A stretch of 18,085 nt of DNA. Origin: an uncultured Coriobacteriaceae bacterium. GTDB lineage: Bacteria; Actinomycetota; Coriobacteriia; Coriobacteriales; QAMH01. The notes under the pieces are model-generated. The model was not told the DNA's origin and ran no database searches. It saw nothing but the letters and a program-made list of their open reading frames with translations. Shown here one piece after another: positions 1 to 6,169 of this stretch (its first letter is position 1; every line of letters begins with the position of its first letter). Where the stretch lies: contig CADBRF010000020.1 of assembly GCA_902796975.1 (NCBI GenBank), positions 1 through 18,085 of the forward strand, read 5' to 3'. A program made the position numbers and the translations under genes.

Positions 1-520
1 GAATAGCAAATTAGTTCGATTCTCGGTGACGATGCCGCAAGACTTGCTCGACTCTCTGGACGAGTTCACCGAGCGTCGCGGAACTGGCGGAAACCGTTCA
101 GAGGCAATTCGAGATATCGTGCGCGACGCCCTTGTGGACGAGGTCGCTGGTGACCCAGATGCGAAGGTCGTGGGAACGCTTACCATGGTCTTCAATCACC
201 ATGCCAACGATTTGCGCGACAAACTCGACGATATTCAGCACCATCATGTGAACGAGATAGTCTCGAGCACGCATGTGCATCTCGATGAGGGCAATTGTCT
301 TGAGGTGATAATCATGCGCGGCCGCAATGAAACCATCCGCTCCATCGCAGACGCGATCCTCGGAACAAAAGGTGTCCTTCACGGCGAGCTTGTCATCACC
401 ACGGTACCTACTGGCTCTGATGCAGACCATGTTCACGAAGACGGCCATCACCATCCGCATGAGCACGAACATCCACACGAGCATGAGCATGAGCATACAC
501 ACGCCCATGCCCATGAATAG
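1..520 (+). CDS. nikR: Nickel-responsive regulator NikR with His-rich tail (5' edge)
   Basis: This is a nickel-binding transcriptional repressor with a ribbon-helix-helix DNA-binding domain followed by an ACT-like metal-binding domain. The reading frame is open to the window edge and begins N-S-K-L-V-R-F-S-V-T, the usual beta strand of NikR. The last base before that frame is G, so the start codon (xxG, probably ATG) very likely straddles the edge with only its third base visible. The internal GTG at 26 would delete the DNA-contacting strand and is rejected as the start. The helices (NRSEAIRDIV) follow. Family nickel ligands are present: a His from the HHH run, the HVH pair, and the Cys in GNCLEV. 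The tail after the core holds 15 His in about 30 residues, an unusual addition that could store or buffer metal. No target operon (nik, hyp or ure) is visible here. The identification is secure; the tail's role is inference. Confidence 0.93.
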   Translation, partial: NSKLVRFSVTMPQDLLDSLDEFTERRGTGGNRSEAIRDIVRDALVDEVAGDPDAKVVGTLTMVFNHHANDLRDKLDDIQHHHVNEIVSSTHVHLDEGNCLEVIIMRGRNETIRSIADAILGTKGVLHGELVITTVPTGSDADHVHEDGHHHPHEHEHPHEHEHEHTHAHAHE

Positions 521-530
521 GGTCTGCCAG

Positions 531-560
531 CTCGAGAAGTAGGGCTATGCCTGCTTCGAG
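531..560. terminator. Possible shared hairpin between convergent nikR and tatA
   Basis: CTCGAGAAGTAGG pairs with CCTGCTTCGAG across a GCTATG loop, with a two-base bulge and one G-T pair. It lies between the converging stops of nikR and tatA and overlaps the end of tatA. No T-tract follows on either strand, so a terminator role is tentative. Confidence 0.3.
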
Positions 561-850
561 GCGTCTTCTGCCTTACCCTCGCCGGTGTCGATGTCCTTCT
601 TGTTTTCCATCCACTGGTCGACGCTGTCTTGGAAATCGGTGATTTTCTCGAGGGTGTCCTTCTCCTCGCCATCGACCTTCTTGGTGTTGACGCCGGCAGC
701 TTTTTCGCCGCTGTCAAGGGCTTTTTTGGCTGCATCGCCCGTGTCTTTCAGGCGCTTGCCAAGCTTCTTGAACAGGTTTGGCCCGAAGATAACCGCAACA
801 ATCGCGATGATGATGAGCAGCTCGGGAAGGCCCATACCGAAAATTCTCAT
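545..850 (-). CDS. tatA: Sec-independent translocase subunit TatA
   Basis: This is a TatA/TatB-family component of the twin-arginine translocase, which oligomerises in the membrane to move folded, often cofactor-bearing proteins. The 101-residue product has one N-terminal membrane helix (about residues 8-22, LPELLIIIAIVAVIF). The conserved FGP hinge (22-24) follows, then an amphipathic Lys-rich helix (FKKLGKRLKD) and a charged soluble tail. I chose the ATG at 850 because GAGG lies nine bases upstream. An in-frame TTG 21 bases further upstream would add seven polar residues before the helix and overlap that ribosome site. TatA is favoured over TatB by the hinge and the short length, but TatB cannot be ruled out. 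No tatC is adjacent. The gene converges on nikR and diverges from the next gene. Confidence 0.85.
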   Translation of the reverse strand: MRIFGMGLPELLIIIAIVAVIFGPNLFKKLGKRLKDTGDAAKKALDSGEKAAGVNTKKVDGEEKDTLEKITDFQDSVDQWMENKKDIDTGEGKAEDASKQA

Positions 851-915
851 TGGTGTAATCCTCACTTTCAACAGCAGGTAGAAACGCTATTGGATATAGT
901 AGCCTATTGAAGGAA

Positions 916-933
916 AATGCGCCGTGACGCATT
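916..933. promoter_or_regulatory. Inverted repeat in the tatA divergent intergenic region
   Basis: AATGCG and CGCATT form a perfect six-base inverted repeat around CCGTGA. It sits between the divergent starts of tatA and the hypothetical gene at 971. The position suits a shared operator, but I do not recognise the binding protein. Confidence 0.3.
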
Positions 934-970
934 GTGTTTACGGTGTATGAGATAGTTGCAAGGAGATGTC

Positions 971-1423
971 ATGGCTTCGCTCCCACTTGGTGCTGCCCGG
1001 CAACATCCGGTTGACCCAACGCTGCTCAACTATAAAAGCATCGAGGGGTTGGAATATATAGAAACTCGCCCTCTGGAGGCTTTTCCCCGCTCTGTTGCCT
1101 ACCGTAAGTGCGAAGATGGTGGGCAGATGCGCGTGCGAAACAACTCGCCTGAAATCCTCGATGTGGATCTCACTGAAGAACAAGCTCGTACCTATATTGC
1201 CGCCATTGTGGAAGCGGGTATTTTTGCCTGGCGGCGCGTATACCGGCCTGCTCAGGGCATATTTGCCATGGAATCGGTTAACTGGCGCCTTGAGGTGACG
1301 TTTACCGGGGGAGAGGGAGGTTCAATTCCGCGCCCGTTCCGCGTCGAGGGCGAGAATGTCTTCCCGGATACCTACCAGGCTGGCGTAGGTGCGCTCATGC
1401 AGGTTCCAGACGGAGCGGAATAG
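971..1423 (+). CDS. Conserved-looking hypothetical soluble protein
   Basis: I do not recognise a named family. The 150-residue product has no signal peptide, membrane helix or cofactor motif, and only one cysteine (in YRKCEDGG). The chosen ATG has AAGGAG five bases upstream; the longer TTG frame at 956 would consume that site. The C-terminal half alternates strand-like segments (NWRLEVTFTGG, PFRVEGENVFPDTY). The pattern W-x-L-x-V-x-F, then G-x-N-x-F-P, resembles small uncharacterised domains in other Gram-positive bacteria, from memory only. It reads away from tatA across a spacer containing an inverted repeat, and it is followed by about 180 bases before the superoxide reductase gene. Function unknown. 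Confidence 0.72.
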   Translation: MASLPLGAARQHPVDPTLLNYKSIEGLEYIETRPLEAFPRSVAYRKCEDGGQMRVRNNSPEILDVDLTEEQARTYIAAIVEAGIFAWRRVYRPAQGIFAMESVNWRLEVTFTGGEGGSIPRPFRVEGENVFPDTYQAGVGALMQVPDGAE

Positions 1424-1520
1424 AACGACGTGTTCTTGACCTTATGCGAGCCCAGGGCAGAAGGACATGAATATTGTAAGCATCTGCTCTGTCTCTTCGG
1501 TGCCTTGGCACGGGAGGCGG

Positions 1521-1526
1521 TATACT
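1521..1526 (+). promoter_or_regulatory. Candidate -10 element for the superoxide reductase gene
   Basis: TATACT matches five of six bases of the sigma-A -10 hexamer and lies about 75 bases before the start codon. No good -35 is seen at normal spacing. GTGCCTTGGCAC (1500-1511), a perfect palindrome with a two-base centre, covers the expected -35 zone and could be a repressor or activator site. Confidence 0.3.
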
Positions 1527-1601
1527 TGATGAAGGCCCGTTCCCAAATGTGCGGATGCTGAGTTGTAGAAGGTACATTGGCTGATAGAAAGGGATCTTGT
1601 C

Positions 1602-1985
1602 ATGGTTGATATCAAGTTCTTCCGTTGCGATAGGTGCGGCAACATCGTGGTCAAGCTTGTCGACAGCGGCGCGCCACTCACGTGCTGCGGTCAGCAGATG
1701 ACCGAGCTTGTTCCAAACAGCTCGGGAGCCGCTGTGGAGAAGCATATGCCCGTCGTTTCTGTTGACGGTTCGACGGTCACGGTTACCGTCGGTGAGGTCG
1801 AGCACCCCATGGTAGAGGACCATTACATTCAGTTCATCCTCCTGCACACCACGCGCGGTGCCCAGTGCCAGCGTCTGCGCCCGGGCGATAAGCCGCAGGC
1901 TGTCTTCGCGCTTGCGGAGGGTGCAGAGCCCATCGCTGCCTTCGAGTACTGCAACAAGCACGGCTTGTGGATGGCCGAGATTTAG
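1602..1985 (+). CDS. dfx: Desulfoferrodoxin (two-iron superoxide reductase)
   Basis: This cytoplasmic enzyme reduces superoxide to peroxide without releasing oxygen, a typical oxygen defence of anaerobes. The 127-residue protein has both domains of the two-centre class. The N-terminal desulforedoxin site is C9-x2-C12 plus C28-C29 (rubredoxin-like iron, centre I). The catalytic centre II has H48 in EKHMPV, H68 and H74 in HPMVEDHY, and C117 with H120 in YCNKHG. The E46-K47-H48 motif contains the Glu and Lys of the substrate-controlling loop. The start ATG is preceded by AAAGGGA. The gene stands alone, with about 180 bases of leader containing a -10-like TATACT and a terminator-like hairpin downstream. 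Rubredoxin and NADH:rubredoxin reductase partners are not in the window. Confidence 0.95.
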   Translation: MVDIKFFRCDRCGNIVVKLVDSGAPLTCCGQQMTELVPNSSGAAVEKHMPVVSVDGSTVTVTVGEVEHPMVEDHYIQFILLHTTRGAQCQRLRPGDKPQAVFALAEGAEPIAAFEYCNKHGLWMAEI

Positions 1986-2009
1986 AGCTTTTTCATAATT
2001 ACTACGTAG

Positions 2010-2048
2010 GGGGAGGGGCCGATCAGGTTTCCCTCCCCTTTACATTTG
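2010..2048 (+). terminator. Probable intrinsic terminator after dfx
   Basis: GGGGAGGG (2010-2017) pairs with CCCTCCCC (2031-2038) and is followed by TTTACATTT. The stem is strong and the T-tract is interrupted. Placement 25 bases after the dfx stop fits termination. Confidence 0.6.
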
Positions 2049-2156
2049 CTCAAATTGTGGAGTGTATTTCGCGCATTTGTGTAGTTTACGTGATGCCTGA
2101 AAACGCTGATAGAATAGGCGTACAGGGATGAGATAAGCGGGCGCAGGGAGATTTTT

Positions 2157-2498
2157 GTGACGGAACGACACGTTGGCAAAAAGCGTCGCAAAGAAGTTCG
2201 TGAAGCAGCAAATATGAAGCGTGAGATAAACAGTCTCACGCGCTTCCTTGTTATTATGACTGTAATTGCCCTTTTCGTGTGCTTCTTGCCCACCATATTT
2301 GTCTATATGGGCATTCTCACGGATGACAACATGATGGTTCTCACGTTTCTCCCGTTCATCTTTGTGTTCGTCCTCGTGATGATTACGGGAACCCGGTCCA
2401 CCAGACTCTTTGCTCTCCGCAAGGAATACAAGGACCATTGCGAGCGTTTCAACATCAGCAAGGACGATATTCAGGCACTCAATAACGGCACGATGTAG
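2157..2498 (+). CDS. Small two-helix membrane protein, function unknown
   Basis: This is a 113-residue hypothetical protein. It begins at GTG with GGGAG six bases upstream. A basic, Lys/Arg-rich N-terminus (about 1-25) is followed by a first hydrophobic helix (about 28-52) and a short polar loop (TDDNM). A second helix (about 58-80, MMVLTFLPFIFVFVLVMI) leads into a mixed-charge cytoplasmic tail with RKEYKDHCERF. The positive-inside rule places both ends in the cytoplasm. There are no catalytic motifs. It could be a stress or envelope protein, but nothing in the sequence decides this. Intergenic spacers on both sides suggest its own transcript. Confidence 0.7.
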   Translation: MTERHVGKKRRKEVREAANMKREINSLTRFLVIMTVIALFVCFLPTIFVYMGILTDDNMMVLTFLPFIFVFVLVMITGTRSTRLFALRKEYKDHCERFNISKDDIQALNNGTM

Positions 2499-2793
2499 AC
2501 CCTCTAGATCTCTACGGAGGGGAATTCCGCAGATGAATCGGGTGTGCCCGCCCTCTTTGTTACCTAAGCGTAGGAACATCAGAGCCTTGTTTGGGATACT
2601 ATGCCCATGGACACGGCGGAAACCGACTTGTGCGCCGGCGACGTCTTGTGCATGGGTTTGTCTTGAGATGCCCATGTGAGACAAGCTACAAGTGAACGCT
2701 TGAGCGTTCTAGCTATAGTTGATGTTTTTGTGCGTGGAAGCATAGGCGAGGCGCTCCAGGCGTTAATCCTGGGGCCATGAGGGAGGAAGAACA
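2499..2793. other. Intergenic leader of mrp with two inverted repeats
   Basis: I see no gene in this stretch. CATGGG (2651-2656) and CCCATG (2670-2675) form an inverted repeat that can extend through flanking CTTGT and ACAAG. GAACGCT-TG-AGCGTTC (2694-2709) is a near-perfect palindrome about 85 bases before the mrp start and looks like an operator. No clear -35/-10 pair was identified. Confidence 0.35.
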
Positions 2794-3627
2794 ATGGCAG
2801 AAGACTGCAACCATCATTGCTCCGGCTGCTCGGTGGAGGGGTGCGGGGACCGCACGTCTGAAGAAGACCAGGGTATGAAGCTCCATGAGGGCACTGAAAT
2901 CGGCAAGATTATCGCTGTCGCCAGTGGCAAGGGCGGCGTCGGCAAATCGCTGAGCACCTCGCTTCTCGCATGCGAGCTCCAGCGTCGCGGCTATAAGGTC
3001 GGTATCCTCGATGGCGATATCACCGGCCCTTCCATTCCCCGTTCCTTTGGCGTGCACAAGCCGCCCAAAGTCGATGAGACGGGTGGTCTTGTTCCCGCAG
3101 AGACCAAGACGGGCATCAAGGTCGTCTCCACCAACATGCTCACCAACGACGAGGCGACGCCGTTCCTGTGGCGCGGCCCGGTGCTCAACGGCATCCTGAC
3201 CCAGTTCTACTCCGATGTCTCCTGGGGCAAGCTCGATTATCTCGTTATCGACATGCCTCCGGGAACTGGCGATATCCCCATGACGGTGTTCCAGTCGTTC
3301 CCACTTGATGGTGTCGTTGTTGCCACTGCTCCGCAGGTCCTCGTCAATATGATTGTCGAGAAGGCCATCCGCATGGCAGAGCATATGAATGTCCCGGTTA
3401 TCGGCCTTGTCGAGAACATGTCTTACTATGAGTGCCCCGATTGCGGTGCCCGCCACGAGATTTTCGGCAAGAGCGAGGTCGAGGCAATCGCCAAGAGCCA
3501 CGACATCGCAGCTTGGACTCGAATCCCCATGGATCCGGCCATCTCCTCCCTCATCGACGAGGGCAAGGCAGAGGACGTCGAGGGCGATTGGCTCAAGCCC
3601 ATTGCCGATAAGATCGAGACTCTCTAA
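2794..3627 (+). CDS. mrp: Mrp/ApbC/NBP35-family Fe-S cluster carrier ATPase
   Basis: This is a P-loop ATPase that binds and transfers [4Fe-4S] clusters to apo-proteins, acting in the cytoplasm as a homodimer. The deviant Walker A motif GKGGVGKS is at 45-52. The switch regions follow as GDITGPSIPR and VIDMPPGTGD, and the cluster-bridging C214-P-D-C217 is present. The 277 residues include an N-terminal extension with a four-cysteine pattern (C5-x3-C9-x2-C12-x4-C17). A similar extension is seen in NBP35-like proteins and in some anaerobe Mrp proteins. The ATG is preceded by GGGAGG. A window this rich in Fe-S enzymes (more than ten predicted clusters) gives it obvious clients, although genomic linkage is not proof. 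A terminator follows directly, so it is probably monocistronic. Confidence 0.95.
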   Translation: MAEDCNHHCSGCSVEGCGDRTSEEDQGMKLHEGTEIGKIIAVASGKGGVGKSLSTSLLACELQRRGYKVGILDGDITGPSIPRSFGVHKPPKVDETGGLVPAETKTGIKVVSTNMLTNDEATPFLWRGPVLNGILTQFYSDVSWGKLDYLVIDMPPGTGDIPMTVFQSFPLDGVVVATAPQVLVNMIVEKAIRMAEHMNVPVIGLVENMSYYECPDCGARHEIFGKSEVEAIAKSHDIAAWTRIPMDPAISSLIDEGKAEDVEGDWLKPIADKIETL

Positions 3628-3640
3628 TATATGCCTGTTA

Positions 3641-3673
3641 AGCGCGCATCCAGAGGTGGGTGCGCGCGCTTTT
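3641..3673 (+). terminator. Intrinsic terminator after mrp
   Basis: AGCGCGCA (3641-3648) pairs with TGCGCGC (3661-3667), with a 12-base loop, followed by GCTTTT. It lies 13 bases after the mrp stop. The T-tract is short. Confidence 0.65.
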
Positions 3674-3714
3674 GCACAGAGTAACTGTACCCGCACGAAA
3701 ACGAGGAGCTATAC

Positions 3715-4797
3715 ATGGCAGACGAAGAGAAGGATGCAGCCGCCCAGGCAAGCGAGTCCGAAGTGGAGCCGTTGCCTGAATACGAGCTCGACTCCTACGA
3801 GCCCGTCGAATTCACGATTCAGCGCACTCCTATTACTGATGAACAGGTTGAGTATGCGCTGAAGGACTTTGCCGAGCGCAACGCTGCACGTTACGAGGAC
3901 ACCGGCCGTAAGATTGTCGGTCCAAAGGAGAACGTGCGCATGAAGGTCTGGGTCGGCAAGGACGGCAAGGCTATCGACAACCTCTGCACTGACGACCGTC
4001 CTTACACCTTGGGTGAAAACCTCATGCCCATCGAGTTTGACCGCGCCATTCTCGGCATGAGCGTTGGCGAGACGCGCAAGTTCAAGTTCAAGGCACCCGA
4101 TTTCGACGATCCCGAGTTCAAGGAGCGCGATTTCGACGCCGAGGTTACGATGCTTGCCATCACCACGCGTGTCGTGCATGAGCTCACCGATGAGTACATC
4201 AAGGAATATCTCCCCATGTACGATAGTCTCGACGACCTTCGCAAGATGCTTCGCACGCAGCTCTCGGTTCAGCAGGCTCAGATGAAAGAGCAGGAGCGTC
4301 TCGGTCGTGCTGTCGAGCTCCTGTCTGACCGTTTCCATGGCTCCATCGACGACAAGTACTATGAGGAAGCCCGCGACAACCTTATCGCCCAGTACACTCA
4401 GCAGGCCAACGCACAGGGCATGGACCTGGAAGACTGGATTGGCAAACAGGGCATGGACAAGCAGCAGTTCAGCATGGGTCTCATGATGCAGATTCGTCAG
4501 ATTCTCGTGAGCGGCTTCTGCCTGGATGCCTGGGCACGTCACTACGGCATCGAGCCGACGGAAGACGACATCAGGGATATTGCCCTGCAGGCTGCTCCTC
4601 AAGGCCAAGCAGACAAGATGCTTGAAGAGGCCAAGAAGGATCCGCGCCAGTATGCTTCGCTCAAGCTTGCCGCCCGCCGCATGGCCGCCGGCAAGGACCT
4701 CGTCAGCAAGTCTCATATCACTATCGAGGGCGATGACCCTATGGGAAGCGCAAAGCCCGAGGAGGCTCCTGCTGAAGAGGCTCCCTCCGAAGAATAG
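3715..4797 (+). CDS. Trigger-factor-like FKBP peptidyl-prolyl isomerase/chaperone lacking the ribosome-binding domain
   Basis: This is a predicted cytoplasmic folding chaperone with peptidyl-prolyl isomerase activity. The 360-residue product starts with an acidic, low-complexity segment (1-30). It then aligns by eye with trigger factor from the linker onward: VEFTIQRTPITDEQVEYALK, then an FKBP domain (about 70-150, including PYTLGENLMPIEFDRAILGM), then the helical C-terminal chaperone arms (about 155-330). It ends in a Glu/Ala/Pro tail (EEAPAEEAPSEE). The usual N-terminal ribosome-docking domain of about 110 residues, with its GFRxGK signature, is absent. No coding continuation exists upstream, where an mrp terminator and a good GAGGAG site define the start. 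A true tig gene is probably elsewhere. Its client is unknown. The downstream terminator makes it monocistronic. Confidence 0.82.
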   Translation: MADEEKDAAAQASESEVEPLPEYELDSYEPVEFTIQRTPITDEQVEYALKDFAERNAARYEDTGRKIVGPKENVRMKVWVGKDGKAIDNLCTDDRPYTLGENLMPIEFDRAILGMSVGETRKFKFKAPDFDDPEFKERDFDAEVTMLAITTRVVHELTDEYIKEYLPMYDSLDDLRKMLRTQLSVQQAQMKEQERLGRAVELLSDRFHGSIDDKYYEEARDNLIAQYTQQANAQGMDLEDWIGKQGMDKQQFSMGLMMQIRQILVSGFCLDAWARHYGIEPTEDDIRDIALQAAPQGQADKMLEEAKKDPRQYASLKLAARRMAAGKDLVSKSHITIEGDDPMGSAKPEEAPAEEAPSEE

Positions 4798-4821
4798 CTT
4801 CCCCTTTCTATAGAGATACTG

Positions 4822-4861
4822 AAAGAGGCTGCTGGGAATCCCCGGCAGCCTCTTTGTTTTT
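4822..4861 (+). terminator. Strong intrinsic terminator
   Basis: A stem of 15 pairs runs from AAAGAGGCTGC to GCAGCCTCTTT, with the inner GGG/CCC arms also pairing. It is followed by GTTTTT, 25 bases after the stop of the trigger-factor-like gene. It also lies just beyond the end of the convergent minus-strand gene and may stop transcription from both sides. Confidence 0.88.
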
Positions 4862-4891
4862 CGAGTGACGTGAGCAAATAGAGTGCCTGGC

Positions 4892-5782
4892 TCATTGCCT
4901 TTGGTCAAGAAGCGCGCGCAAGGCGGCGGTGAATTCGGGTGTGCTCCCACAGCAACTGCCGATGATCCTGACTCCATCGTCGAGCATTGGGGCAATTTCC
5001 TGGGCAAATGTCTCTGCGTCCAGCGGATAGACCTCCCTGCCATCAACCATCGAGGGAAGACCTGCGTTCGGCTGGGTCATAACAGGGCAGGAGACATGCT
5101 CGAGCATGTCTGCAGTGAAGGGGCGAATCGCTGACGGCCCAAGGGAACAGTTTATGCCCACAACCTGAACTCCCAGCTTGGCAAGCTCTTCTGCCGCCTG
5201 GGCTGGGGTGTTCCCCATCAACGTGTGCCCGGACGCATCGAACGTCATGGTGACAAACACCGGGAGCTCGGTTGTTTCGAGCGCTGCGCGGGCAGCGATT
5301 TTCGCCTCTGCTAGGTCTGCCATCGTCTCGATGAGGACAAGATCACAGCCAGCCGTCTCTGCGGATCTCGCCTCCTCGGCGAACAGGTCGTAAGCATGCT
5401 CTTCGGAAAGCGCGCCAAAGGGCTCGAGCATCTGGCCGGTTGGTCCAATATCGCCCGCGACATAAGGCGCCCCTCCTTTGCGCGCGCAGTCGGTGGCAGC
5501 GTTGAAGACCTCAGCGACGGTCGCCTTGTCACCCAGTTTGTCTGCGTTGGAGCCGAACGTGTTGGTTATTGCGATATCCGCTCCGGCTTCTGCATACTGC
5601 CGGTGAATATCGGCTACGGTGTCAGGATGCGAGAGACAGCAGAGGTCGGGGAGTTCTCCGCCGGCTAAGCCTGCCTTGAAGAGCATCGTGCCCATTGCGC
5701 CCTCAAAGAGCAGCGTGCCCTCTTTTTCGAGCGCTTTCTGGAAGCGCGCATCTGAAACGTGCAGCGTGCGGGATGCTTGCAT
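4892..5782 (-). CDS. Homocysteine S-methyltransferase domain protein (MetH N-terminal type)
   Basis: This is a zinc-dependent methyltransferase of the homocysteine-binding barrel family, predicted to make methionine from homocysteine. The 296 residues cover only the barrel domain, with no folate, cobalamin or reactivation domain. A free-standing MetH-type enzyme using a separate corrinoid protein, or a methylated-compound:homocysteine transferase, is therefore likely. Visible family features are FEGAMGTML near the N-terminus, ITNTFGSN, and the three zinc cysteines: C212 in GINCSLGP and C277-C278 in GSCCGSTP. I chose ATG at 5782 because AAAGGGG stands just upstream. An in-frame start at 5830 would add 16 residues with no domain counterpart. 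Gene context gives no methyl donor. A structured leader lies upstream. Confidence 0.9.
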   Translation of the reverse strand: MQASRTLHVSDARFQKALEKEGTLLFEGAMGTMLFKAGLAGGELPDLCCLSHPDTVADIHRQYAEAGADIAITNTFGSNADKLGDKATVAEVFNAATDCARKGGAPYVAGDIGPTGQMLEPFGALSEEHAYDLFAEEARSAETAGCDLVLIETMADLAEAKIAARAALETTELPVFVTMTFDASGHTLMGNTPAQAAEELAKLGVQVVGINCSLGPSAIRPFTADMLEHVSCPVMTQPNAGLPSMVDGREVYPLDAETFAQEIAPMLDDGVRIIGSCCGSTPEFTAALRALLDQRQ

Positions 5783-6169
5783 CTCGACCCCTTTCCGCGA
5801 ATCGCGTTTTTGGTGCCAACAGGGTACCACCAGCTAGAAGCTGCCCATCTGCCCACCGGGCAACCGGGGAGCGCTTCTCCATGTCTGGTGGGGTGGGCGG
5901 GGCGGTGGAGCAGGCAGGAAAATGCAAAGGGTTTGTTGCTAGCGCGGTGTTCTCCGGACCTATCACGTACGCCGCTTGGAAAACGTTACCCGCTCTCTAG
6001 TAAAAATGTTGCCAACCTGTTGCATTATTGCGGAGGTGATTCAGGCGAACCATATGCGCTCCTGCCGATTTTGTTCGAGTGCGAGCTGATGCGGGCGTGT
6101 CTATTTGATACGCTCCGATAGTCTGTCTAAGAGTCACAAAGAGTTTAGATAGGGAAAAGGAGGGGGACT
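5783..6169. other. Divergent regulatory region between the methyltransferase gene and the molybdoenzyme operon
   Basis: There is no convincing gene in these 387 bases. Short overlapping frames lack ribosome sites and do not resemble proteins. On the minus strand the methyltransferase leader can fold: AGAAGC (5836-5841) pairs with GCTTCT (5873-5878) around a GCCC/GGGC inner hairpin. On the plus strand TGTTGC occurs twice, at 6007 and 6018, one helical turn apart. TTGATA (from about 6108), followed after 17 bases by TAAGAG, is a weak promoter candidate. GGAGGGGG lies at 6160-6166 before the GTG start. Confidence 0.35.

Noticed and set aside
1467..1529. A 20-codon frame (MNIVSICSVSSVPW...) before the superoxide reductase gene
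   Set aside because: AAGGA is only one base from the ATG, too close to work, and the frame overlaps the candidate promoter of dfx.
3709..5046. A 445-codon minus-strand frame over the trigger-factor-like gene
   Set aside because: It runs through a strong terminator and overlaps a supported gene on the same strand (4892-5782) in another frame.
5810..5835. TGGTGGTACC on the minus strand resembling the T-box core
   Set aside because: The following bases do not match the conserved GCG of the T-box, and I could not find a specifier stem or a paired terminator/sequestrator.
5695..6121. Overlapping open frames of 60-120 codons upstream of the molybdoenzyme operon
   Set aside because: They have no ribosome sites, low-complexity or arginine-rich translations, and overlap the methyltransferase gene or one another.
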